From: Bacteroidaceae bacterium | Lineage (GTDB): Bacteria; Bacteroidota; Bacteroidia; Bacteroidales; Bacteroidaceae | Assembly: GCA_017529865.1 (NCBI GenBank) | Contig: JAFXNA010000012.1 | Coordinates: forward strand, 1 to 64,000 | Direction of reading: 5' to 3' | DNA: 64,000 nucleotides | Shown here: one piece after another, positions 6,457 through 13,471 of the stretch | How the letters are laid out: every line of letters begins with the position of its first letter | Numbering within the stretch: position 1 is the first letter of the stretch | The notes under the pieces: model-generated | What the model was told of the DNA's origin: nothing | The model's input: the letters and a program-made list of their open reading frames with translations, nothing else | Database searches by the model: none | Program-made: the position numbers and the translations under genes

Positions 6457-8394
6457 TTACCACCATACCACATTTCCATCCTTGTCAATTAGGAAGGCAC
6501 GTTCATCCATTCCTCGTGTGAGGTCGCTTACCCACATCAAGGCTCCTTCGGGGATATTGTCATAATGGAGGACGTTGCCAGTGGCTGTCTTTGTGCCGCA
6601 TGAAGTCCATTCGTTCCGTTCGTTCCAATAGCGCAACAGATAGGTGTCGCCAGGATGGATGTCGTTGTCATCCCCTCGGGGCACTATACGTACATAACCT
6701 ATCTCTGTCGGTCTGCCCATATCCATTCCTACCCAGTTGCCGTCGCCTCCACCTGTCTCGAAGTTACTCAGCCAGTCTTGGTCGAAGGCTCTGAGGATGG
6801 CTGCCTGGTCGTCTGTACTACCTATCGGCATTCCTTTCACCTCTGCACTGTCTGCCGAGAAGAATGCCAGTTCAGCTATACTGCCAAAGCTGCCGTTGGG
6901 AGAGAGGTAACGCCAATAACGATAGGGCTTGTCCGCATGAATCGGGAGTTTGTCGGGCAGGTTCAGGTCTTCAATCGTATATAAGGTGTCGGCATCGGCA
7001 AAGTCGGCACGGTTGGATGCCTGTATCATGCCATGGAGCAGACGCTTGCGCATCTTTGCCACATTGTTCGATTGATAGTACTTGCGGCGGATATCCACAC
7101 TGCGTTTCTTCTTCGGGTTGCACTTTATATAGTCGATGCTGCCGTCGGTATGGAGGATGAACGGCAGGGAGATGGGACGGAGTTGTTCACCGTCATAGCC
7201 GAGGGCGATGTAAAGGACATTGCGTCCCATCTTGGTGAAATGGGCCTTTCCAGAATGGACGGTGCCATAGTCCACAACACTCCAGTCGGAGCCGATGGCT
7301 GTGAATGTGGCAATATATGCGTATGGCTCAACCACACGGATACTGTCAAGGAGTGTGATGTCAAGGTCGGAGGTACGAAAGTACTGGTCGGTTATATCCT
7401 TCTGACAAATCTTGAACGGATGCTTATAGGCAGACTTCTCCCTGTATTCGAGCCGTTCAGGATTGATGGCATAGGTGTTACGATAGACTTTGGGAATACG
7501 CTTGTCGGTGAAGAACGCAGAGCCAGGGTAAGACGAGACATCCCATTCGGATGTGAGTTCCTCCCCTCGGTTGTTGAGAATCGTGTACCAGTTGTGTCCG
7601 GCACGGTAGCGTCCCCAATAAGGTGTCTCGTCAATGACGGCAGGGATGCCCACACTGCGAAAGGTCAATACGGCAAGGGTCACATAGTCCATGCATGCAC
7701 CAAAGGTGATGTGTGGAAGGGTGGCTGCACTGAGCATCGGATACCCTTTCCTATCCCATATTCCGAAGGGACGCACTCGCCAGTTGATTTCGCTGCGGAT
7801 GGTATTGGCTGCATTGATGGTTGTCTCATAGGTGTCGTCATCATGCACCATGTTGTTGAGTCCCCATGTGAAGATGGTAGAGAGTGAGTCGCGCCACTCA
7901 TCCATCTCCTGTTTCTCTACCGCCTTATAGGGCAGCAGCCATTCACAGAACTCATCAAAGGTGAGGTGACTTGCCCATGGGCGGGTCTTCCACTGTTCGA
8001 ATGCCTGGTCGATATTACGTATCAGGAAGTCGGCTTTGATAACCTTGATGTCACTGATGGTGTCGTGGTCAAGGTTGGGGAAACGGGTGTCACAGATACG
8101 CAGCAGGGAATCGCTCTGCTCCTTAGGGCTTAAATCTGATTTGAGAATCTCCTTTGCTATTTCATAATAGCTGTGGATACTGTCGCTGCGGTACGAGTAG
8201 TGCTCGGGCATGTTCTCAATCAGGAACATCGCCGCTGCGAGCTTTTCCGGGTCATCCTTATAGTGGTCGAGCACCTTCTCCAATTCACTGCGGTTATCTC
8301 CCGCATATCGCAGTGCTTCGTTCCTGCTGTCTTTGCATGATGACAGCAGGATGGCGGACAGCAGTATCGCAAATATCTGAAGATGTCTTCTCAT
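6457..8394 (-). CDS. Transglutaminase-like lipoprotein with C-terminal discoidin-like region
   Basis: A 645-residue lipoprotein (LLSSC, Cys20). The central part has a transglutaminase-like core: FGACMDYVTLAVLTFRSVGIPA (Cys234), GHNWYTI (His267) and SEWDVSS (Asp285), the Cys-His-Asp triad of the superfamily. Residues about 350-430 look like a beta domain. The last 150 residues (from YRYWRYLSPNGSFGSIAELAFF through WLSNFETGGGDGNWVGMDMGRP) resemble an F5/8 type C (discoidin) carbohydrate-binding fold. Homologues in this phylum are cell-surface proteins of unsettled function, likely acting on peptides or glycoconjugates. It lies between the accessory operon and the DUF3244 region, and no good promoter was found for it. 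Confidence 0.85.
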   Translation of the reverse strand: MRRHLQIFAILLSAILLSSCKDSRNEALRYAGDNRSELEKVLDHYKDDPEKLAAAMFLIENMPEHYSYRSDSIHSYYEIAKEILKSDLSPKEQSDSLLRICDTRFPNLDHDTISDIKVIKADFLIRNIDQAFEQWKTRPWASHLTFDEFCEWLLPYKAVEKQEMDEWRDSLSTIFTWGLNNMVHDDDTYETTINAANTIRSEINWRVRPFGIWDRKGYPMLSAATLPHITFGACMDYVTLAVLTFRSVGIPAVIDETPYWGRYRAGHNWYTILNNRGEELTSEWDVSSYPGSAFFTDKRIPKVYRNTYAINPERLEYREKSAYKHPFKICQKDITDQYFRTSDLDITLLDSIRVVEPYAYIATFTAIGSDWSVVDYGTVHSGKAHFTKMGRNVLYIALGYDGEQLRPISLPFILHTDGSIDYIKCNPKKKRSVDIRRKYYQSNNVAKMRKRLLHGMIQASNRADFADADTLYTIEDLNLPDKLPIHADKPYRYWRYLSPNGSFGSIAELAFFSADSAEVKGMPIGSTDDQAAILRAFDQDWLSNFETGGGDGNWVGMDMGRPTEIGYVRIVPRGDDNDIHPGDTYLLRYWNERNEWTSCGTKTATGNVLHYDNIPEGALMWVSDLTRGMDERAFLIDKDGNVVWW

Positions 8395-8443
8395 TTTCTT
8401 CGTTTGTGGTTATTTGATGTATTTAGTCTCATCGATTTGATTC

Positions 8444-8482
8444 CAACGGGGGAGGGTGCGGAGTGCACCCCACCCCTCGTTG
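8444..8482. terminator. Long GC-rich inverted repeat between genes
   Basis: CAACG-rich arms with GGGTGC and GCACCC around a short loop form a hairpin of about 15 pairs with few mismatches. It lies 137 bases after the end of the DUF3244-like gene and 49 bases before the transglutaminase-like gene, so it may end the transcript from 9028. No clear T-run follows, so it could instead be another repeat. Confidence 0.4.
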
Positions 8483-8619
8483 ACGGGGAACATGCAGTTA
8501 CTACAAATGAATGCTATCTGTCATAAACTGTTTCACAAACAATCTTACTTTTGAAACATATTCACCCGTTTGAATCATGAAAAATGCCCATTTTATCGAG
8601 GACTTCACCTTATTAATAA

Positions 8620-8979
8620 TTATGGTTCAAACTCTCCGACAAAAGAGGTTCCCCCACGATAGATGCGGAGTTCTATCAGTCCGACAAGTGTATCAGGGAT
8701 TTCCACCTCGCCATTTGCGTTCACGACTCCGGTGAACACCACTTCATCATCCTGTACCAGTTCGATGGTGCAGCCGATACAGCTGCTATCGAACGTGAGG
8801 ACATAATCCTCGTAATACACTGTAGGAATCTGGACTGGGGCTTTGGGATGGTCACCTTGTTCACTCCCTTGATTAACAACGATTTCGGGTTCCAACGGAA
8901 CATGAGTCTGCGCTTTTACCAAACTGGCACAGAACAGAAATAATACAACGGTTAAAATTGTACTTAATTTTCTTTTCAT
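8620..8979 (-). CDS. Small secreted DUF3244-like protein
   Basis: A 119-residue protein with a signal peptide ending at LVKAQ. The mature part is a single small all-beta domain: VLTFDSSCIGCTIELV, then VVFTGVVNANGEVEIPDTL, then IELRIYRGGTSFVGEF. This layout (hydrophobic strand, G-x-x-E/V, ending in G-x-F) matches the DUF3244 family, which is restricted to Bacteroidota and has no known function. A membrane-spanning TPR/HTH regulator is encoded just upstream, with operator-like repeats between the two genes, so this protein may be its target or ligand; that link is inference. Confidence 0.75.
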   Translation of the reverse strand: MKRKLSTILTVVLFLFCASLVKAQTHVPLEPEIVVNQGSEQGDHPKAPVQIPTVYYEDYVLTFDSSCIGCTIELVQDDEVVFTGVVNANGEVEIPDTLVGLIELRIYRGGTSFVGEFEP

Positions 8980-9020
8980 TTAAAAAATGTTTAATGGTTA
9001 ATACTCCAAATTTTTCGCTG

Positions 9021-9052
9021 CAAAGTTAGATAGAACAAAAATAAAGAACAAA
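9021..9052 (-). promoter_or_regulatory. Promoter of the DUF3244-like gene
   Basis: On the minus strand TTTG (9052-9049), 20 bases, then TAACTTTG (9028-9021) is a near-consensus Bacteroidota promoter. Transcription would start about 9015, giving a leader of about 36 bases. Confidence 0.7.
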
Positions 9053-9068
9053 TTTTTTGAGTGTTTTT

Positions 9069-9177
9069 AGTACACGCAAAGTACACACTTTTAAGAAGAG
9101 TACAGGAATAAATATCGATTTCATCGGAGTTTTTCATGATTACAGGCACAACAAAAAAAAGTACACGCAAAGTACAC
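9069..9177. promoter_or_regulatory. Paired operator-like repeats AGTACACGCAAAGTACAC
   Basis: The 18-base sequence AGTACACGCAAAGTACAC occurs exactly twice, at 9069-9086 and 9160-9177. Within each copy the heptamer AGTACAC is repeated with an 11-base period, one helical turn. A weaker relative (AGTACAGG) lies about 9100. They sit just upstream of the promoter at 9021-9052, where an activator would bind. On the minus strand each copy also reads TACTTTG, so degraded promoters are an alternative. Confidence 0.55.
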
Positions 9178-9234
9178 GTATTTAGGAAATTGTACAAAAT
9201 ACGTTTGTTATAAAGCAATTGTATGACAAAAAAA

Positions 9235-11007
9235 CTAAATGGATGATTCTTTTACATGCTCAGAGTCCTCTTCCAAATAGAATGATGTCAGATAAGTAAA
9301 CAACTTTTTTGAAGAATCTAAATTATACAGCTTTTGGCTGATACGGTTTTTATAATTAGAAACAGCTTGTTTCTCCATATCCATAATTCGCTGAATGTCA
9401 CCAGAACTGAAACGTAACCGTACAAGCATCGCAATATCGATTTGCTTGTCGGTCAGTTTACAATAGGTGAATTTCTTATATAACCGAGGGAAATGATGCT
9501 GAAACTCTGTATGAAGAACATGCCAATCGTTACTGGTCAGTTTTGGGGTCTTGTTCCATGAAGCCGCCTTTTCCTTAAATCGTTGATAGATGACAGTCTG
9601 AAACATGGCCGTATCATCTTCCTTAACATCCAGACCATGCAGTTGAGTTACCAGAAGATTCTTTTCTTTTTTCAATTGTCTGATCAGCTCTTCTTGATGC
9701 TGCTCAAATTGTAAAGCATCTGATTTGAACTGTTGAAGCCCTTTTTCTGCAATTTCTATTTGCTCTTGAACGGATTCATACTCCATGTGTAGTTGCAATA
9801 CCTCAGCTTCTTGACTCCTTCTTTTCGTGTCGTATATCCAAAAGAGTATTAAAAACAGAATAATGCTAATTATTAATATAATATATAAGGTATAACGTGT
9901 ATTTATTGTCTCTATCTCCTTTTGCTGAGCTATCTTTTGATTTCGGCTATAATCATAAATGGCATCAACTTGACGCATTGCTTGGGCATGTTTGCTATTT
10001 TCAAGTACGTTGAAGGAGCGTTCATACAATGGTATCAAAGATACAACAGAATCTGTTATTTGTCGCGTTTTGAAAACTGATATCAGTCCTCTGTATGCGT
10101 CTAATTCAAAACCGTATGGGAGCAGACGTCTGTAGTAGTATTCCGCAGAGTCCAACATACCGATTCCTTCATAGTAGATGCCCTTGGACTGATAATAGTG
10201 TTCCCGTGATTTGGCAATATTACCTTCTGTATCGAACAGACCGGATTGCGTCTCAAAGATGTCCATCAGTTCTTTCGCTTTTGGATAGTCATGGCGGGCA
10301 AGGTGGATATGGATGGCGGCAGGATAGACGCTGGCAGCTGCCTGAGGCATATCTGCTTGCGTATACAATTTATGCACACTGTCTGTCAAGGCAAGAATCA
10401 TCGCAGTGTCGCCCATCAACTGGTAGGCTCCGAGTTGAAACTCAATCCCTCGAATTGCCTGATAGGTGTTGCCTGCCTTCTCTGCATATATGCTAAACTT
10501 TCTGTTCGCCTCAATCTCTTCCATAGGCATCAGCTGGCTGTGATACAGCTCTGCCATCTGGCCGTATATCTTCGTCAGTGTCCAGTTGTCGCAGTCGGGA
10601 CTGAGGGTATCAGCCTGCTCTGTGGCATCGAGATACCACTGCAACGCCATCGGAGCCTCATGCCGTGTAAGGTAGATTCCACCCATGAGGTAATATGCCA
10701 ACATCCGCTCATTCGCATTCCCATGACGGTCATAGTAGTCCACCACCTCCTGGAACACCGTATCTGACGGCATAGGCTTGCCAAGCTTATATGATGCATT
10801 GGCAAAGAGCAATAAATAGAATGCCCTCTCGGAACTTCCCTTTAGCTCTCCCCCTTTAAGGGGGAGTGAGGAGAGGGTCTCGTAAGCACTATCGGGATGG
10901 GCCTCCATCAGAGCCTCCGCCCTGTCGAGTAATGCCCTCATCTCCCTGTCACCCGTACAGGCAACAAAGAGCAATAACAGTCCGATGATATACAATCCTT
11001 TGTGCAT
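9235..11007 (-). CDS. Membrane-spanning TPR sensor with cytoplasmic HTH domain
   Basis: A 590-residue protein. The N-terminus is a lipoprotein-like signal (LLFVACTGD, Cys17). Residues 25-350 are helical repeats of TPR type in the periplasm. One membrane segment (about 372-390, YIILIISIILFLILFWIY) leads to a cytoplasmic coiled coil (about 395-460) and a C-terminal helix-turn-helix region (about 510-575: LTDKQIDIAMLVRLRFSSGDI, then KQAVSNYKNRISQKL), which resembles LuxR-type DNA-binding domains. It is thus a one-component transmembrane regulator. Its stop is 255 bases from the DUF3244-like gene, with repeats between them that could be its binding sites. Residues about 45-57 (LSSLPLKGGELKG) are encoded by a REP-like GC-rich palindrome inserted in frame. 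Its own promoter region is tandemly duplicated. Confidence 0.8.
   Translation of the reverse strand: MHKGLYIIGLLLLFVACTGDREMRALLDRAEALMEAHPDSAYETLSSLPLKGGELKGSSERAFYLLLFANASYKLGKPMPSDTVFQEVVDYYDRHGNANERMLAYYLMGGIYLTRHEAPMALQWYLDATEQADTLSPDCDNWTLTKIYGQMAELYHSQLMPMEEIEANRKFSIYAEKAGNTYQAIRGIEFQLGAYQLMGDTAMILALTDSVHKLYTQADMPQAAASVYPAAIHIHLARHDYPKAKELMDIFETQSGLFDTEGNIAKSREHYYQSKGIYYEGIGMLDSAEYYYRRLLPYGFELDAYRGLISVFKTRQITDSVVSLIPLYERSFNVLENSKHAQAMRQVDAIYDYSRNQKIAQQKEIETINTRYTLYIILIISIILFLILFWIYDTKRRSQEAEVLQLHMEYESVQEQIEIAEKGLQQFKSDALQFEQHQEELIRQLKKEKNLLVTQLHGLDVKEDDTAMFQTVIYQRFKEKAASWNKTPKLTSNDWHVLHTEFQHHFPRLYKKFTYCKLTDKQIDIAMLVRLRFSSGDIQRIMDMEKQAVSNYKNRISQKLYNLDSSKKLFTYLTSFYLEEDSEHVKESSI
10838..10880 (-). 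repeat. REP-like palindrome inside the TPR regulator gene
   Basis: Read on the minus strand it starts AGACCCTCTCC and continues into CTCCCCCTTAAAGGGGGAG, a perfect hairpin with a short loop. The same AGACCC start followed by a CCCTCCC hairpin is found at both ends of the elements at 12164 and 60710. Here a single copy is read in frame as part of the protein. Confidence 0.65.
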
Positions 11008-11024
11008 AAATGAATTTTTTGTTG

Positions 11025-11055
11025 CAAAGATAGCAACAACCGAGCGAAGTACAAA
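11025..11055 (-). promoter_or_regulatory. Promoter of the TPR/HTH regulator
   Basis: On the minus strand TTTG (11055-11052), 19 bases, TATCTTTG (11032-11025) is a canonical promoter, 17 bases before the ATG at 11007. The whole promoter lies in or at the edge of the first copy of an 84-bp tandem repeat. Confidence 0.75.
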
Positions 11056-11204
11056 ATAAATTAGTATTTATTTTTAATTCAGAGGTGCATTTTATCTTCG
11101 AGCGCAGCTCAAAGTAGCAACAACCGAGCGAAGTACAAAATAAATTAGTATTTATTTTTAATTCAGAGGTGCATTTTATCTTCGAGCGCAGCTCAAAGTA
11201 GCAA
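11031..11204. repeat. 84-bp direct tandem repeat covering a promoter
   Basis: Two head-to-tail copies (11031-11114 and 11115-11198), apparently identical, and the first six bases of a third. Each carries the -33 TTTG element and an AT-rich stretch. The junctions between copies read TACTTTG on the minus strand, one base short of the TATCTTTG box used by the gene, so the upstream promoter copies are probably weak. A GAGC-GCA-GCTC inverted repeat lies in each unit. Confidence 0.85.
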
Positions 11205-11297
11205 AATAAAACGAAAACGAAAAAATTGAAAAAATAGTAAAAATGAAAAAACAACGAAAATAGTAGATAGTAAATGGTTAAATAGCGAATTATTTTG

Positions 11298-11305
11298 TAT
11301 CTTTG
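11298..11305 (+). promoter_or_regulatory. Promoter -7 box facing the intergenic region
   Basis: TATCTTTG in the context TTATTTTGTATCTTTGCA is a strong -7 match on the plus strand. No coding gene follows on this strand before the terminator at 11511, so it points to a non-coding transcript. Confidence 0.6.
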
Positions 11306-11310
11306 CAAGT

Positions 11311-11540
11311 GAAAAATGCAATTGAGTCGAACAAATGCCAAGCTTACTTGAACATTATTGAGGCGTAGTTTGACGACTGCACAACCCTCACCCTCTTATC
11401 GTTTTTACTAGCTACTAATATGAAAAAGGGGGCAAAATAATCATTGTGTTATTGAATCTCCCATGGTCACAAGGCCATCACGCCGCATGGCGGCTTGCGT
11501 AGCAAACAATAAAGGCAGGATGTGAGTCCTGCCTTTTATT
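11311..11540 (+). ncRNA. Candidate small RNA (about 230 nt)
   Basis: A plus-strand unit with a good promoter in front, no convincing open frame, and an intrinsic terminator at the end. Inside are a perfect GCCGC-ATG-GCGGC hairpin (about 11480-11495), an adjacent ATGG/CCAT hairpin, and long T-rich and A-rich stretches that could pair (GTTTTT with AAAAAG). I do not recognise a family with certainty. A 6S-like RNA would fit the length and free-standing setting, but I cannot confirm the central bubble. The terminator hairpin also serves the rnf operon from the other side. Confidence 0.4.
11509..11538. terminator. Bidirectional terminator (GGCAGGATGTGAGTCCTGCC)
   Basis: A nine-pair stem AAAGGCAGGA/TCCTGCCTTT with loop TGTGAG and T-rich flanks on both strands. 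It lies 25 bases after the rnfA stop and at the end of the candidate small RNA. The same stem and loop occur at 28222-28250. Confidence 0.75.
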
Positions 11541-11560
11541 TGTATGTACTTTTGTATGCT

Positions 11561-12160
11561 TTACAGTCCGAACAAGCGGCTTAGTCCGCCATCGACGCCG
11601 CTGAAGCCCATGAAGGCCATGGCCAAGAGGCCGGCGGTGATGAGGGCTATCGGCATTCCGTCGAAGGGTTTCGGAACCTTGGAGAACTGCAGCTGCTCGC
11701 GCAGTCCGGCGAAGACTACCATGGCCAGGGCGAAGCCGAGAGCCGTTGAGGCGGCATAGACGATACCTTGGAGCAGGTCGTAATCCTTCTGGATGACGAG
11801 GATGGCTACGCCGAGGATGCAGCAGTTGGTGGTGATCAGCGGCAGGAACACGCCGAGTGCCTGATAGAGGCTTGGCGACACTTTCTTGAGGATGATCTCG
11901 ACCATCTGCACCAACGCGGCTATCACGAGGATGAAGGCGATGGTTTGCAGATACTGCAACCCGTTGGGATTGAGCACATAGTGCTGGATGAGGTATGTGA
12001 CGATGGTGGCGAGCACGAGGACGAAGGTCACGGCTGCTCCCATACCTGATGCTGTGGATACTTTCTTCGACACGCCGAGGAACGGGCAGATGCCGAGGAA
12101 CTGTGACAACACGATGTTGTTCACGAATATTGCGGTGATAAATATCAGAATGTATTCCAT
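11561..12160 (-). CDS. rnfA: RnfA, membrane subunit of the Rnf ferredoxin:NAD+ oxidoreductase
   Basis: A 199-residue polytopic protein of six membrane helices that starts MEYILIFITAIFVNNIVLSQFLGICPFLGV and contains PLITTNCCILG, the symmetric cysteine motifs that hold a membrane [2Fe-2S] cluster between RnfA and RnfE. The Rnf complex couples electron transfer between ferredoxin and NAD+ to ion pumping across the inner membrane. It is the last gene of the rseC-rnfBCDGEA operon. It starts four bases downstream of a GC-rich repeat element that separates it from rnfE by 133 bases, the only large gap in the operon. Confidence 0.95.
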   Translation of the reverse strand: MEYILIFITAIFVNNIVLSQFLGICPFLGVSKKVSTASGMGAAVTFVLVLATIVTYLIQHYVLNPNGLQYLQTIAFILVIAALVQMVEIILKKVSPSLYQALGVFLPLITTNCCILGVAILVIQKDYDLLQGIVYAASTALGFALAMVVFAGLREQLQFSKVPKPFDGMPIALITAGLLAMAFMGFSGVDGGLSRLFGL

Positions 12161-12163
12161 AAA

Positions 12164-12295
12164 GACCCCTCCCCGGACCCTCCCCTGCAGGGGAGGGAGT
12201 AGAATGATTTGTGGGGAGCTATTCTACTATTATAACTCTATTATTAATTGTGACCACTCCCCTCCCTCACAGGGAGGGGTAAGGGGGGTGGGTCT
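12164..12295. repeat. REPIN-like element inside the rnf operon
   Basis: A 132-bp element. The left end reads AGACCCCTCCCC and then a hairpin CCTCCCCTGCAGGGGAGG. The right end, on the opposite strand, reads AGACCCACCCCCC and then a hairpin of CCTCCCTGTGAGGGAGG type. The 55-base interior is AT-rich and unlike the interior of the copy at 60710. The TAG stop of rnfE (12294-12296) overlaps the right end, and rnfA starts just beyond the left end. The structure is that of two inverted REP sequences. Confidence 0.75.
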
Positions 12296-12875
12296 ACTTT
12301 TTTATTTTATTTACTGCTGCGATGAGATAGCCGAGGGCGATGAAGGCTCCCGGTGCGAGGACGAAGAGGAGCATGCCGTAGCTTTCGCCCTGGAGGGTGA
12401 AACCGAAGACGGCTCCTGTGCCGAGGAACTCACGCACGGCTCCGAGGAGGGTGAGTGCGAGGGTGAAACCAATACCGATGCCGATGCCGTCGCAGATGCT
12501 GGCCAGCGGGTTGTTCTTGGCTGCGAATGCCTCGGCACGGCCGAGGATGATGCAGTTAACCACGATGAGTGGGATGAACAGTCCGAGGGTAGCATAGATG
12601 TCGGGCACGTAGGCTTGCATCACCATCTGCAGGATGGTCACGAGCGATGCAATGACGACGATGTACGATGGGATGCGCACCATGTCGGGTATCAGGTTCT
12701 TGATGAGCGAGATGATGAGGTTCGAGAGTATGAGCACGAACATCGTTGCCAGGCCCATCGACATTCCGTTGATGGCGCTCGAGGTTGTACCGAGCGTCGG
12801 ACACATACCGAGGAGAAGTACGAAGGTAGGGTTCTCCTTGATGATTCCGTTTAAGATTATTCTGAAGTTATTCAT
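12294..12875 (-). CDS. rnfE: RnfE, membrane subunit of the Rnf complex
   Basis: A 193-residue protein homologous to RnfA in topology, with LLGMCPTLGTTSSAINGMSMG near the start and PLIVVNCIILGRAEAFA in the middle: the paired cysteine motifs facing those of RnfA. It forms part of the membrane ion path with RnfA and RnfD. It overlaps rnfG by four bases (ATGA type), so translation is coupled. The stop codon is a TAG that coincides with the edge of the repeat element at 12164-12295, so the last codons may have been altered when that element inserted. Confidence 0.95.
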   Translation of the reverse strand: MNNFRIILNGIIKENPTFVLLLGMCPTLGTTSSAINGMSMGLATMFVLILSNLIISLIKNLIPDMVRIPSYIVVIASLVTILQMVMQAYVPDIYATLGLFIPLIVVNCIILGRAEAFAAKNNPLASICDGIGIGIGFTLALTLLGAVREFLGTGAVFGFTLQGESYGMLLFVLAPGAFIALGYLIAAVNKIKK

Positions 12876-13471
12876 CTGTCATGTTCTCCTTCCTGTTGGG
12901 TAGCCGCTGACGTTCCGTCGGGCTGCTGTTGTTTGTTTAACTCTTCGTAGGCATTCTGTACGGCGAGCAGGAAGGCACGTGAGGTGATGGTCGATGCAGT
13001 GATGGCATCGATGTCGCCTCCGTCCTTGCTGACGGTAAAGTTGACCGTACCGGGGTTCTTGCCTGTGATGTCGCCTTTCTGACCTTTCTGGAACCATTCG
13101 CTGGCCTTGGCGCCCAGTCCCGGGGTCTCGGAGTGTTCGAGGATGGTGTAGCCGAGCACGGTACCTTCCTTGTCGAAGCCGACGAGCACCTTGAGTGCGC
13201 CGCCGAATCCGTTGGTCGTGCTCTGGATGGCTGTTCCGAGGTCGGAGCGGTAGAAGGTGTAGTCGCCTACCTCCTCAGTGGTGTACTGGAAGTCGGCGTT
13301 GAGGTCCACACCCATGACTTGCTTGATGCCCTTGGCCAGGTTCTCGGCCTTTATCTTCTCGATCTGGGCAGATGTGGCGTAGTTGACGTATGCCAGTGCT
13401 GCGCCTGCTACGATGGTGATGAGTGTCAGCACTACCACCATATTGATTAATGATGACTTGAGCTTTTTCAT
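12872..13471 (-). CDS. rnfG: RnfG, FMN-carrying subunit of the Rnf complex
   Basis: A 199-residue protein with one N-terminal membrane anchor (INMVVVLTLITIVAGAALAYV) and a periplasmic FMN-binding domain (SETPGLGAKASEWFQKGQKG). The flavin attachment motif reads DAITASTITSRAF near residue 165, a variant of S/T-G-A-T-x-T/S; the final Thr of TAST is the likely FMN site, added by an ApbE flavin transferase encoded elsewhere. It ends with a Gln/Thr-rich hydrophilic tail. The gene overlaps both rnfE and rnfD by four bases. Confidence 0.93.
   Translation of the reverse strand: MKKLKSSLINMVVVLTLITIVAGAALAYVNYATSAQIEKIKAENLAKGIKQVMGVDLNADFQYTTEEVGDYTFYRSDLGTAIQSTTNGFGGALKVLVGFDKEGTVLGYTILEHSETPGLGAKASEWFQKGQKGDITGKNPGTVNFTVSKDGGDIDAITASTITSRAFLLAVQNAYEELNKQQQPDGTSAATQQEGEHDR

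Noticed and set aside
7033-7887. Long open frame (284 codons) on the plus strand
   Set aside because: It lies opposite the transglutaminase-like lipoprotein gene, has no family features and no promoter; the minus-strand protein is clearly real.
11988-12854. Open frame of 288 codons on the plus strand across rnfA/rnfE
   Set aside because: Antisense to rnf genes; its middle is the translated GC-rich repeat and the rest is low-complexity Asp/Glu/His sequence.
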